From contig JAZKZV010000012.1 in assembly GCA_045612845.1 (NCBI GenBank), positions 62,001 to 126,000 on the forward strand: a DNA stretch of 64,000 nucleotides, written 5' to 3'. The translations under genes and the position numbers were made by a program. Origin of the DNA: Ornithomonoglobus_A sp045612845. Lineage in GTDB: Bacteria; Bacillota; Clostridia; UBA1381. Below the pieces are notes generated by a model. The model saw only the letters and a list, made by a program, of their open reading frames with translations, was not told the DNA's origin and did no database searches. Positions 1 through 8,990 of the stretch are shown piece after piece (positions within the stretch are counted from its first letter, which is position 1; every line of letters starts with the position of its first letter).

Positions 1-147
1 ATAGCTAAAACATAGAAATATGTATAAATAAAGATGCTTTATTTGCAATATTTTGCTTAAATTTAAGAGTTTTAATATAGTTGGCAGATATGTCGGTTTT
101 TCTTGTAAAATAACACAAAAATAGTTAAAAACATACAGGAAAATCTA
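1..147. other. Upstream region of the polysaccharide locus
   Basis: No coding region on either strand could be supported here. A weak promoter-like pair TTGCTT (53-58) and TATAGT (76-81) with a 17-base spacer is visible on the + strand, but AT-rich DNA produces such pairs by chance. The preceding gene lies outside the window. Confidence 0.4.
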
Positions 148-176
148 TTGACATTTTATTAAAGAAATGATACAAT
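148..176 (+). promoter_or_regulatory. Sigma-A type promoter of the polysaccharide locus
   Basis: TTGACA at 148-153 and TACAAT at 171-176 are separated by exactly 17 bases, near consensus. Transcription would begin close to 183, leaving a short leader before the GTG start at 213. As every gene down to about 24.2 kb is on this strand with small gaps, this is the best candidate for the main promoter of the locus. Confidence 0.7.
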
Positions 177-212
177 AAAAGATGGATTATTGTATAAAGA
201 AAGGGTAGTTTC

Positions 213-1337
213 GTGAAGATAGCAATAATATCTCCTAAAAACAGAACCACGTATAATTTTAGAGGCGATCTTATACGGGAAATTATACGACGCAAGCATA
301 CTGTTATAGCAACAGGACCTAATAAAATTGACGTTGAAAATGTTATTAATCTGGGTGTTGATTTTGTAGAAATTCCAATGAAAAAAAATGGTGTCAATGT
401 TGCATCAGATTTGATTTATTTTTTTAGATTATTTAGGTTCTTTAAAATCCATAAGCCTGATGTAGTGCTCGGATATACAATTAAACCTGTTGTTTATGGT
501 TCTATTGCTGCAAAAATTGCAGGAGTAAAAAACATTAACTCAATGATTACAGGGGCAGGATATGTTTTTATATCGAAAACAAAAAAAGCAAAACTAGTAA
601 AGATTATAGTTAACTTTTTGTACAAGCTGGGACTAGCTTGTTCAAACAATGTTATTTTTCAAAATAGTGATGATTTGGACGAGTTTGTTAAAAACAAACT
701 TGTAAAAAAAGAAAAATGCAGCATTGTTAATGGTTCGGGAGTTAATATGGAACGATTTTCTCCGGCACAACTTCCGGAAAAAACAACATTTTTTATGTTA
801 TCAAGAGTGATGTTTAGTAAAGGAATCAGGGAGTACCTTGAGGCAGCAAAAAAAGTCAAAGAAATTCATCCTGAGGTTGTTTTTATATTGTTGGGAGCTT
901 GCGAGAATATTCAGGATTCAATAAGCAGAGAAGAATTACAACCGTACATAGATAATGGTATTATTGAATATTACGGAGAAACTCCAGATGTAAGAGGATT
1001 TTATAAAAAATGCAGTGTATATGTGTTGCCGTCATACAGGGAAGGAACGCCAAGAACTGTTTTAGAGGCAATGGCAACAAAACGTCCCATTATAACAACG
1101 GATGCACCTGGTTGTAGAGAAACTGTAATAGATGGGGAAAATGGATTTTTAGTAAAAGCAAAGGATGTTGATTCTTTGTATAAAAAAATGTTATACTTTA
1201 TAGACAATCCTAACATAATTACGGAGATGGGACAGAAAAGTTTAGAGTATTGTAAGGAAAAGTTTGATGTTGAAAAAGTTAATAATAATCTTTTAAATAT
1301 TATGAAAGTAGAGGAAAATAAATATGAGCTTATATGA
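213..1337 (+). CDS. Family 4 glycosyltransferase (GT-B fold)
   Basis: A 374-residue cytoplasmic glycosyltransferase that would add a sugar to the lipid-linked repeat unit. The N-terminal half has the acceptor-side GT-B domain (KPVVYGSIAAKIAG, then MITGAGYVF near residue 110), resembling transferases that add the second sugar in PglA/WbnH-like pathways. The C-terminal donor domain has LSRVMFSKGIREYLEAA near residue 195 and PSYREGTPRTVLEAMA near 275, the E-x7-E region of the GT4 family. It starts with GTG at 213 after an AAAGGG site, a few bases upstream. Its 3' end overlaps the next gene by 14 bases, so the two are translationally linked. Family is clear; donor and acceptor are not. Confidence 0.88.
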   Translation: MKIAIISPKNRTTYNFRGDLIREIIRRKHTVIATGPNKIDVENVINLGVDFVEIPMKKNGVNVASDLIYFFRLFRFFKIHKPDVVLGYTIKPVVYGSIAAKIAGVKNINSMITGAGYVFISKTKKAKLVKIIVNFLYKLGLACSNNVIFQNSDDLDEFVKNKLVKKEKCSIVNGSGVNMERFSPAQLPEKTTFFMLSRVMFSKGIREYLEAAKKVKEIHPEVVFILLGACENIQDSISREELQPYIDNGIIEYYGETPDVRGFYKKCSVYVLPSYREGTPRTVLEAMATKRPIITTDAPGCRETVIDGENGFLVKAKDVDSLYKKMLYFIDNPNIITEMGQKSLEYCKEKFDVEKVNNNLLNIMKVEENKYELI

Positions 1338-2643
1338 TAAGATTTTAAAAAGAGAAGAGAAAATTTCACTTGTTGGCTTGGGATATGTTGGAATGCCGAT
1401 TGCAGTTGCATTTGCTAATCAGGTGGATGTTATTGGCTTTGACTTAAACGAAGCTAAAATAGAAATGTATAAAAATGGTAGTGACCCAACCAAAGAAGTG
1501 GGTGATGAAGTTATAAAAAACACTACTGTAGAGTTTACTGATAATGAAACAAAACTAAAAGAAGCAAAGTTTCATATTGTTGCAGTTCCTACTCCTGTTA
1601 ATGCAGACCACACACCTGATTTAAGACCTATTGAAGCTGCCAGCCGAATTGTGGGAAGAAATCTTGTTAAGGGCTCGATAGTAGTATACGAATCTACTGT
1701 TTACCCTGGAGTAACAGAAGAAGTTTGTGTACCTATTCTTGAAAAGGAAAGTGGTTTGAAATGCGGAGAGGACTTCAAGGTTGGATATTCACCAGAAAGA
1801 ATAAATCCTGGCGATAAAGTACATAGACTTGAAACTATTATTAAAATTGTTTCAGGTATGGATGAAGAAACTCTCGAAGAGGTAGCAAATATATATAAGC
1901 TTGTGGCAAAGGCTGGAGTTTATAAAGCTCAGAGCATTAAAGTGGCAGAGGCTGCTAAGGTTATTGAAAACTCACAGCGTGATATAAACATAGCTTTTAT
2001 GAATGAACTTTCTATAATATTTAACAAGATGAACATAGACACAAAATCGGTTCTCGAGGCAGCAGGCACAAAGTGGAATTTTATGAAATTTTCTCCTGGA
2101 CTTGTTGGAGGACATTGCATTGGTGTTGATCCATATTATCTTACATATCGTGCAGAACAGATGGGATATCATTCACAGATAATTCTTTCGGGAAGAAGAA
2201 TAAATGATGATATGGGTAAATATGTTGTTGAAAATATAATTAAAAATCTTATAAAAGCAGATGTTAGTATAAAACATGCAAAAGTGGTTATTTTGGGCTT
2301 TACATTTAAAGAAAACTGTCCTGATACACGAAATACAAGAATAATTGACATCGTTGATGAGCTTTCAGAATACGGAATAACACCTGTTATTGTCGATCCT
2401 GTTGCAGACAGTGATGAAGCATATAGAGAATACGGAATAAAGTTTGAAAATATTGATGATATAAAAAATGCAGATGCTGTTGTTCTTGCTGTAGCACATG
2501 ACGAGTTTAAGGATATTAGCATGGATGATATGAATAAGTTCTATAAAAATGACGAGAACAGTAAAAAAGTGCTTGTAGACATAAAAGGAATTCTTAACCG
2601 TAGCGAATATGAAAACGCCGGATATAATTACTGGAGGTTGTGA
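1324..2643 (+). CDS. tviB: UDP-N-acetylhexosamine 6-dehydrogenase (TviB/WbpO family)
   Basis: This NAD-dependent enzyme oxidises C6 of a UDP-N-acetylhexosamine to the uronic acid (UDP-GlcNAcA or UDP-GalNAcA). The Rossmann motif VGLGYVGMPIA is at residues 17-27. PTPVNADHTPDL near 92 and the catalytic cysteine in GGHCIGVDPYY near 264 are both present, followed by a C-terminal UDP-binding domain with GFTFKENCPDTRNTR. Length (439) suits the TviB/WbpO branch rather than Ugd. It overlaps the upstream glycosyltransferase by 14 bases. A TviC/WbpP-like 4-epimerase lies two genes downstream, so the pair should yield UDP-GalNAcA; which of the two acts first cannot be read from the sequence. Confidence 0.9.
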   Translation: MSLYDKILKREEKISLVGLGYVGMPIAVAFANQVDVIGFDLNEAKIEMYKNGSDPTKEVGDEVIKNTTVEFTDNETKLKEAKFHIVAVPTPVNADHTPDLRPIEAASRIVGRNLVKGSIVVYESTVYPGVTEEVCVPILEKESGLKCGEDFKVGYSPERINPGDKVHRLETIIKIVSGMDEETLEEVANIYKLVAKAGVYKAQSIKVAEAAKVIENSQRDINIAFMNELSIIFNKMNIDTKSVLEAAGTKWNFMKFSPGLVGGHCIGVDPYYLTYRAEQMGYHSQIILSGRRINDDMGKYVVENIIKNLIKADVSIKHAKVVILGFTFKENCPDTRNTRIIDIVDELSEYGITPVIVDPVADSDEAYREYGIKFENIDDIKNADAVVLAVAHDEFKDISMDDMNKFYKNDENSKKVLVDIKGILNRSEYENAGYNYWRL

Positions 2644-2689
2644 TTTATAATTTTACAGATTTAACTGTATTTATTGGAGGTGCTTTCTT

Positions 2690-4264
2690 ATGTTAAAAGA
2701 AATATTAAAAGATAAACCTGATATTCAGAAACACCTTTTTGAAAAAGGCTTTTTAATAACAAATTCTAATATAGTAGTTTCTGGTGATTACCCATTTTAC
2801 AACAATTGGAATGTTATGGAAATAGAAAACTTCAAATTTATTACTTACAAATTAGTGAATATTTTTACTTGCACTAACAGTTGTGGAACTTTCTTTATGA
2901 TCGGACATGCATATAATCCTTATAGTATGCAATACGATGAAAATATTATACTTAAAAAAATCTCGGAAACATACTTAACTCCCCAATATTTTGAGGAGAT
3001 AAATGCTTTGACGGGAATTTATATACTCGGGTTGGTGAAAAAAGATTCTGAAATAGAATTTGTATTGGATGCCTCTGGGATGCAATACGCGTGTTATGGA
3101 AATGTTGATGATAAGGTATATATATCTTCGCATACGCGGCTTATTGGTGACTTGTGTAATTTGGAAGATGATGAATATGTAACAAAACTTGTTAGTTATA
3201 AATGGTACCATTATATGATGGGAAACTATCTTCCAGGCGATATCACTTGCTTTAAAGAGATAAAGCGTGTTGTACCAAATACCTATATAGAATATTCAAA
3301 TAAAAAATACGTTGTCAAACGTTTTTATCCTATCAAAGAAATAAAAATGTGCGAAACAGAAGAAGAATATAACTCTGTAATAGAGGAAGCTTCAAAAATT
3401 CTTGAGAATACACTTACTCTTATTACGAAGAAATGGAATAGGCCTGCGGTTTCCCTGACAGGTGGTATAGACAGTAATACGACGTTCGCCGCTGCAAACA
3501 AAGTTTATGACAAAATAGAAACCTTCAGCTATGTTTCCATGTATCGTGAGTCTGTTGATGCCCAAAAAGCCAAGGAAATCAGTGAAAGATTTAATGTTAA
3601 ACACAGTGATTATATTATTCCTGAGTTTAATCATGATATTCAGAACTTTGAAATATACAAAAAAGTTTTTGACTATAATCAGGGGGGGATTGGAGAATCA
3701 AAGGACAGTGATGCTCGCAAAAAAATTACACTTATAAAAAATGATATATGTGATGTAGAAATCAAATCATGGATATCCGAAACAATTCGTGCTTATACAT
3801 ACAAATATTTTGGCAGAAAAAAATTTCCAAAATCACTTTCGGCAAGGAATTACACATCATTGTACAAAATTTTCTTTATGAACAGAAAATTGGTATGGGA
3901 AACCGATAAACATTTTAAGAATTACTTTACAGCGACCAAACTTAAAGATAATCTTTTTAATTATGACGAAACTGATTTTTTTGTGTGGGAAATGATGCAT
4001 GGTGGAAAATGTGGACTTAATATTGGTGTTATGAAATCATGCTTTGATATAACCATTCCATATAATAACAGAGATCTGCTTGATTTGCTTTTAAGGGTTC
4101 CGCTCGAATATAGAATTTCAGACAAGCACCATATGGATATGAAGAAACATCTTAATAAGGAGCTCTATGATATGAACATACGTGTTGTAAATCTTAATGA
4201 AACAAAACTAAGAAAAAAGTTTTTGAATATTTATTACACGCTTAATTCAATTTTACCATTCTAA
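2690..4264 (+). CDS. Asparagine synthetase-like protein without the N-terminal cysteine
   Basis: A 524-residue protein of the glutamine-dependent asparagine synthetase type. The C-terminal ATP-pyrophosphatase loop SLTGGIDSNTT is clear near residue 256. The first ~190 residues look like a decayed or diverged class II glutamine amidotransferase domain (GIYILGLVKKDSEIEF, then YISSHTRLIGDL), but the protein starts MLKEILKD, not MCG, so the nucleophilic Cys2 is absent. In Pseudomonas O6-type clusters the relative WbpS is linked to converting GalNAcA to its amide, and here the gene sits between the dehydrogenase and the epimerase. I infer amidation or another amide ligation on a uronic acid, with free ammonia or an amine as possible donor. 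A 46-base gap precedes it, with TTGGAGG before the ATG. Confidence 0.75.
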   Translation: MLKEILKDKPDIQKHLFEKGFLITNSNIVVSGDYPFYNNWNVMEIENFKFITYKLVNIFTCTNSCGTFFMIGHAYNPYSMQYDENIILKKISETYLTPQYFEEINALTGIYILGLVKKDSEIEFVLDASGMQYACYGNVDDKVYISSHTRLIGDLCNLEDDEYVTKLVSYKWYHYMMGNYLPGDITCFKEIKRVVPNTYIEYSNKKYVVKRFYPIKEIKMCETEEEYNSVIEEASKILENTLTLITKKWNRPAVSLTGGIDSNTTFAAANKVYDKIETFSYVSMYRESVDAQKAKEISERFNVKHSDYIIPEFNHDIQNFEIYKKVFDYNQGGIGESKDSDARKKITLIKNDICDVEIKSWISETIRAYTYKYFGRKKFPKSLSARNYTSLYKIFFMNRKLVWETDKHFKNYFTATKLKDNLFNYDETDFFVWEMMHGGKCGLNIGVMKSCFDITIPYNNRDLLDLLLRVPLEYRISDKHHMDMKKHLNKELYDMNIRVVNLNETKLRKKFLNIYYTLNSILPF

Positions 4265-4280
4265 TACGGAGGAACAAAAA

Positions 4281-5255
4281 ATGGGTTACAAACACTTAAA
4301 ATTTCCACAAAACAGTGTATTTTTAGTAACAGGCGGTGCAGGATTTATAGGCTCAAATCTTTGTGAGGCACTTCTTGATATGGGCTATAAGGTGCGTTGC
4401 CTTGATGATTTATCAACTGGAAAACAAGCCAATGTTGACATACTTATTAAAAATAATAAGTATGAGTTTATAAAAGGTGACATAAGAGATTTAGATACAT
4501 GTTTGATGGCAACAAAAGGTGTTGACTATGTATTGCATCAGGCTGCATGGGGGAGTGTTCCAAGAAGTATAGAATTTCCTCTTTTGTATGAGGAAATAAA
4601 CATAAAAGGTACTCTTAATATGATGGAAGCATCAAGGAGGAATAACGTTAAGAAGTTTGTGTATGCTTCAAGTTCATCTGTTTATGGTGATGAGCCAAAT
4701 CTTCCTAAAAAAGAGGGAAGAGAGGGTAATTTACTTTCACCATATGCACTTACAAAACGAGTATGTGAGGAGTATGGAAAGCTTTATACGAAGCTCTATG
4801 GCCTTGATACATATGGTATGAGATATTTTAATGTTTATGGAAAAAGACAGGACCCCGATGGTGCTTACGCTGCTGTAATACCCAAATTCCTTAAACAACT
4901 CATAAATAATGAGGCGCCTACTATAAACGGAGATGGAAAACAGTCAAGAGATTTTACATATGTGGAAAATGTTGTAGAAGCAAATTTAAAGGCCTGTCTT
5001 GCACCTCACGATGCTGCAGGAAATGCTTTTAATATTGCATACGGTGGCAGAGAGTATCTTATAGACATATATTATGGCCTTACAAAATCATTAAATAAAG
5101 ATATTGAGCCAAATTTTGGCCCTGACAGAGCTGGAGATATTAAGCATTCAAATGCAGATATCTCAAAAGCAAGAGAGCTTTTGGGATATGACCCGGATTA
5201 TAGTTTTAATGATGGAATTAAACTTGCGATTGAATGGTATAAGAAAAATTTATAG
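4281..5255 (+). CDS. tviC: UDP-N-acetylglucosamine/uronate 4-epimerase (TviC/WbpP family)
   Basis: An extended short-chain dehydrogenase of 324 residues that interconverts the C4 configuration of UDP-GlcNAc(A) and UDP-GalNAc(A). It has TGGAGFIGSNL at residues ~18-28, ASSSSVYGDEPNLPK near 130 and the catalytic YALTK near 157. RYFNVYGKRQDPDGAYAAVIP is typical of the WbpP/TviC/Gne2 group that accepts N-acetylated sugars. The gene begins 16 bases after the asparagine synthetase-like gene with CGGAGGAA before ATG. Its placement with the C6 dehydrogenase supports a UDP-GalNAcA route. Confidence is high for the family, moderate for the exact substrate. Confidence 0.88.
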   Translation: MGYKHLKFPQNSVFLVTGGAGFIGSNLCEALLDMGYKVRCLDDLSTGKQANVDILIKNNKYEFIKGDIRDLDTCLMATKGVDYVLHQAAWGSVPRSIEFPLLYEEINIKGTLNMMEASRRNNVKKFVYASSSSVYGDEPNLPKKEGREGNLLSPYALTKRVCEEYGKLYTKLYGLDTYGMRYFNVYGKRQDPDGAYAAVIPKFLKQLINNEAPTINGDGKQSRDFTYVENVVEANLKACLAPHDAAGNAFNIAYGGREYLIDIYYGLTKSLNKDIEPNFGPDRAGDIKHSNADISKARELLGYDPDYSFNDGIKLAIEWYKKNL

Positions 5256-5294
5256 AGTAATTTAATAAACATACATGAAATTGGAGTATTAAAA

Positions 5295-6188
5295 ATGATT
5301 GATCTTAGAAAAATATTTAGCAGCAATTTTCGTTATGGAGTTATGAGTTTTTTATCTTTTCTTCCTGATAAAATGTACCTGAGGTTGTTTTATTTTTCGA
5401 CAACAGGTAAATTAATTAACTTTAAAAATCCAAGGGGTTTTAACGAAAAGCTTCAATGGCTAAAAGTTTATGATAGGCATCTAGAATATAGCGAATTGGT
5501 TGATAAACTTGCGGTAAGAAGTCATATAAAAGAAAAATTGGGGGAGAAATATCTTTTTACGCTTATTGGATACTATAAAACATTTGATGAAATTGATTTT
5601 TCCAAATTGCCTGATAGCTTTGTTATGAAATGTAATCATGATTCGGGAAGTACAAAGGTTATCAAGGATAAAGATGCATTAACTCAAAATGATATAAATA
5701 ATTTAAGAGAACATTTTACAAGAAGATTAAAGAGAGACTTTTTTTACGCAGGCAGAGAATACCCATATAAGGGAATAAAACCATGTATAATGATAGAGAA
5801 AATGATGGTTAATAAAGATAACCCTGAAAAATCTATAGAGGATTTTAAATTTTTCTGTTTTGATGGTGAACCAAAGATAATGTTTGTGGCAACGGATAGA
5901 GAAGCAGATTGTAAGTTTGATTTTTATGATATGGATTTTAATCACCTTGATATATATAATATTCATCCTAATTCAGATAAATCAATAGAAAAACCTGATA
6001 AATTTGAAGAAATGAAAGAGATTGCAGCAAAGTTATCTAAAGGAATAAAACATGTAAGAATAGATTTGTATGAGCTCGACGGACAAATATATTTTGGTGA
6101 ATATACATTTTTCCATGGTGGCGGTTTTCAATTATTCCATCCTGAAAAATGGGAAAAGCAACTAGGGGATTGGATCAAACTAAACTAA
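5295..6188 (+). CDS. TupA-like ATP-grasp protein
   Basis: This 297-residue protein belongs to the TupA-like ATP-grasp family, named after the teichuronopeptide gene of alkaliphilic Bacillus. Visible family traits are FNEKLQWLKVYDR near residue 48, a DKLAVRSHIKEKLG segment, FVMKCNHDSGS near 115, EDFKFFCFDGEPK near 185 and HVRIDLYELDGQIYFGEYTF near 255, which resembles the metal-binding end of ATP-grasp ligases. Such proteins are thought to form an amide between a carboxylate and an amine, for example attaching an amino acid to a polysaccharide uronic acid. Its position directly after the UDP-uronic acid genes and the asparagine-synthetase-like gene supports that idea, but substrate and donor are unknown. 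Confidence 0.78.
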   Translation: MIDLRKIFSSNFRYGVMSFLSFLPDKMYLRLFYFSTTGKLINFKNPRGFNEKLQWLKVYDRHLEYSELVDKLAVRSHIKEKLGEKYLFTLIGYYKTFDEIDFSKLPDSFVMKCNHDSGSTKVIKDKDALTQNDINNLREHFTRRLKRDFFYAGREYPYKGIKPCIMIEKMMVNKDNPEKSIEDFKFFCFDGEPKIMFVATDREADCKFDFYDMDFNHLDIYNIHPNSDKSIEKPDKFEEMKEIAAKLSKGIKHVRIDLYELDGQIYFGEYTFFHGGGFQLFHPEKWEKQLGDWIKLN

Positions 6189-6218
6189 ACAATATAAATA
6201 CTAAATGAGGTTATTTGT

Positions 6219-6716
6219 ATGAAAATACTTTTTATTTCTCAGTCACCTATAAGACAGGATATAAGTATAGGAAATACATTCTTGAATGTTTTTAGGGGTA
6301 TGGACAATATAGAGTTGGCAAGCAGTTGGTTCACCTGACTTTAAAATATCCAAGGCATTTTGTTTAACAGAAAAAGATATTGTGAGGAGCTTTTTTGAGC
6401 ATACGCCGGTGAGAAAAGTTACAGCAACACGTAATACTTCGAAAGATGGTGTTACAAATAGTGTTTTCCTCAAAGCTAGTATAATCTCATTTATAAAAGA
6501 AATGTGTCCAACGCCAGTCTTTTGGGTTCAAAATCTTATGTGGAAAACAAATAGATGGAAAAAAACAGGGTTTATTTGATTGTGTTGCCATAAACAAAAT
6601 AATAAAGGAACATTTATCTCATAAGAAAAATAAATTTAGTGAATTGTGGGCCTTCTTTGTTTTTCGGTGTTGGTATGAGGGAAATATAGAAAATAGTAAA
6701 AGAAGGGAGTAAATAG
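6219..6716 (+). pseudogene. Decayed glycosyltransferase, paralogue of the gene at 7704
   Basis: An ATG at 6219 opens MKILFISQSPIRQDIS and IGNTFLNVFRGMDNIELAS, but a stop occurs at 6336-6338. The match continues in another frame from about 6322 (SPDFKISKAFCLTEKDIVRSFFEH, given in part) and ends at a stop at 6577-6579 after FWVQNLMWK. The intact gene at 7704 has SFGNSFSNIFEGMDDVEIA, LQITEESLIKNFF and FWIRDLVWKIGKW in the same order. So this is a frameshifted, internally deleted and 3'-truncated copy. Bases 6580-6716 hold no supported coding region; short broken fragments such as FFGVGMRE suggest further remnants. The gap between intact genes is 529 bases. Confidence 0.8.
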
Positions 6717-6717
6717 C

Positions 6718-7701
6718 ATGTTGTTAAGTGTTATCTTGCCAATTTATAATGTGGAAAATTATTTAAAACAATGTATTGATAGCATAATCAATCAAACGTA
6801 TAAGAATATAGAGGTAATTTTGGTGGATGATGGTTCGCTTGATAATTCTGGGAAAATTTGTGATGAATATGAATTAATAGATGATCGTATAAAAGTCATT
6901 CATAAAGAAAATGGAGGGTTAAGTGATGCAAGAAATTGTGGAGTCCAAAGTGCAACAGGAGATTATTTGCTTTTTGTTGATTCTGATGATTATATTGACG
7001 ATTTGAATTTTTTTCAGCGACTGACAGACTCAATAAATCTTAATCACTATCCTGATGTTATTACACACTACAGAAAGAAATATTTTGAAAGCACAAAAAC
7101 CACACAGGACTTTGTTTCGCCTTTTTTTGATGAAAAATTTAAAAAGATAGCGTCAAATGCAGAAAAAATTAATTATTTAATCAAAAAAAATTCCTTGAAC
7201 ATTGCCGCGTGGTTGTACGTTATAAAAAGAGATTTTTTTCTTATTAATGAGTTATTTTTTAAGAAAGGCATTGTTTGTGAAGATTTGGAATGGGCTCTAA
7301 GATTGTATTCCAAAGAACCAAACATTATATTTTTGGATGATGTGGTATATGTATATCGACAGGGTAGGCAAGGAAGTATAACTTCAACTATTAATGAAAA
7401 AAATCTGAATGATTTATATAACATCATCGATGAATATTCCGATAAATATAAAAATATAGTAATAGAAATTAAGCTATTGGATTTTATTGCTTACTATTAT
7501 ATTATGCTATGTGGATTATTGATACGAGTTCCTGATTCAACAGAAAAGGAAAAAATTATCCATAAAATAAAAGGGAAAAAATGGCTTTTGAATTATGATT
7601 TTTGTTATAGAGTAAAGGTTATTAAGTGGCTAACAAGAATATTTGGTATAGATATGGCAATAAAATTTCTGGAATTTTTTGTAAAACACATAAGGAGATA
7701 A
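6718..7701 (+). CDS. Family 2 glycosyltransferase (GT-A fold)
   Basis: A 327-residue transferase that adds a sugar from a nucleotide donor at the cytoplasmic membrane face. The N-terminal GT-A domain is textbook: LSVILPIYNVENYLKQCIDS at the start, VDDGSLDNSG near residue 38, ENGGLSDARNCG near 64 and the metal-binding DSDD near 88. The C-terminal third is variable and has no predicted membrane span beyond hydrophobic patches. Start ATG at 6718 follows GAAGGGAG. The gene is strongly AT-rich with runs of A, like its neighbours to about 16 kb. It ends two bases before the next start. Donor sugar not determinable. Confidence 0.88.
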   Translation: MLLSVILPIYNVENYLKQCIDSIINQTYKNIEVILVDDGSLDNSGKICDEYELIDDRIKVIHKENGGLSDARNCGVQSATGDYLLFVDSDDYIDDLNFFQRLTDSINLNHYPDVITHYRKKYFESTKTTQDFVSPFFDEKFKKIASNAEKINYLIKKNSLNIAAWLYVIKRDFFLINELFFKKGIVCEDLEWALRLYSKEPNIIFLDDVVYVYRQGRQGSITSTINEKNLNDLYNIIDEYSDKYKNIVIEIKLLDFIAYYYIMLCGLLIRVPDSTEKEKIIHKIKGKKWLLNYDFCYRVKVIKWLTRIFGIDMAIKFLEFFVKHIRR

Positions 7702-7703
7702 TT

Positions 7704-8990
7704 ATGCGTATATTAGTTATATCAAGTACTGCATGGAACAATAACAATAGCTTTGGTAATTCGTTTTCCAATATTTTTGAAGGAATGGATGATGTTGAAA
7801 TTGCGAATATATATTGTTCATATGGAGAATGCGACAATGCTCTTGTAAAAACTACACTACAAATCACAGAGGAATCACTCATAAAAAATTTTTTTAAAAA
7901 AGGGGATTCCGTTGCAATAAAAAATAAGCAAAATATATATAAAGAACCCACACCTAATAAAGCTAAAATTATAAGCACAGCAAAAAAACAACGTTTTCAA
8001 ATTTATTTTTGGATAAGAGATTTAGTGTGGAAAATTGGTAAATGGGACTGCGAAAAATTCAGTAAATTTATTACGGATTTTAATCCGGATTTAATTTTTC
8101 AACCTATTTATTATTCCAATTATATCAGTGAAATCGCCTTAAGAGCAAAGGAAATTGCAAACGTGCCTATGGTTGGATACATATCAGATGACAACTATAC
8201 TTTAAAACAGTTTAATTTATCACCATTATATTGGATTGACAGATTAATAAAAAGAAAAAAAATAAAAAAAGTAATAGATAATTGTGAAATGTTGTATGTA
8301 ATTTCAGAAATTCAAAAAAAAGAATATGATAAATGCTTTCATAAAGATTGTAGACTATTGTATAAGTGTAATAGTTTTGTAGAAAATTCAAATGTTTATA
8401 ACAAAATTAATAATCCTATAAAATTAGTGTATGCGGGAAACATTGGCTCAAAACGATATAGACAGTTGGCTTTGATTGGGAAAGCAATAAACTCAACAAA
8501 TACAAATGAAAAAAATTTTGAATTAGATATTTACACAAGTACCCCGATGAATGTCAAAATGAAAATGGCATTAGACTACCCTAATACCATAAACATAAAA
8601 GAGCCGGTTCCATATGATGAAATATTGCAAATTCAGAAGGAAGCAGATATATTAGTACATGTTGAAAATTTTGATTTAAAAAGCAAATTGGCGGTGAGGA
8701 TGTCTTTTTCTACAAAACTTGTAGATTATTTTCATCAAGCAAAATGTATTTTTGCAGTAGGGCCAAAAGAAGTTGCCTCGATGGATTATCTTATCAAAAA
8801 CGACGCTGCTATAACAGCTACATCTGAAAAAGAAATTGAAGAAAAGTTAAAGATGATTATAGAAAATCCCGATATTATAAAAGAATATGGGGATAAGGCA
8901 TGGGAATGTGGAAAAAGAAATCATCAGATTGATAAAATTCAGAAAATGTTAATAAATGATTTAAGGAGAATTACCGGAGATTATGTATAA
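7704..8990 (+). CDS. Glycosyltransferase of the GT-B type
   Basis: A 428-residue glycosyltransferase. The start is placed at ATG 7704 because AAGGAGA (7692-7698) precedes it at proper spacing and the protein then begins MRILVISSTAWNNNNSFGNS; a longer frame upstream overlaps the previous gene without support. The C-terminal half shows KLVYAGNIGSKRYRQLALIG, a donor-domain start, and later SFSTKLVDYFHQAKCIFAVGP with the GT4-like motif order. A degraded second copy of this gene lies upstream at 6219-6716, suggesting gene duplication or recombination in the locus. It overlaps the next gene by 8 bases. Sugar specificity is unknown. Confidence 0.78.
   Translation: MRILVISSTAWNNNNSFGNSFSNIFEGMDDVEIANIYCSYGECDNALVKTTLQITEESLIKNFFKKGDSVAIKNKQNIYKEPTPNKAKIISTAKKQRFQIYFWIRDLVWKIGKWDCEKFSKFITDFNPDLIFQPIYYSNYISEIALRAKEIANVPMVGYISDDNYTLKQFNLSPLYWIDRLIKRKKIKKVIDNCEMLYVISEIQKKEYDKCFHKDCRLLYKCNSFVENSNVYNKINNPIKLVYAGNIGSKRYRQLALIGKAINSTNTNEKNFELDIYTSTPMNVKMKMALDYPNTINIKEPVPYDEILQIQKEADILVHVENFDLKSKLAVRMSFSTKLVDYFHQAKCIFAVGPKEVASMDYLIKNDAAITATSEKEIEEKLKMIIENPDIIKEYGDKAWECGKRNHQIDKIQKMLINDLRRITGDYV

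Noticed and set aside
6382..6579. Independent small gene at 6382-6579
   Set aside because: It matches an internal part of the glycosyltransferase at 7704 and continues the alignment of the broken frame at 6219, so it is a pseudogene fragment.
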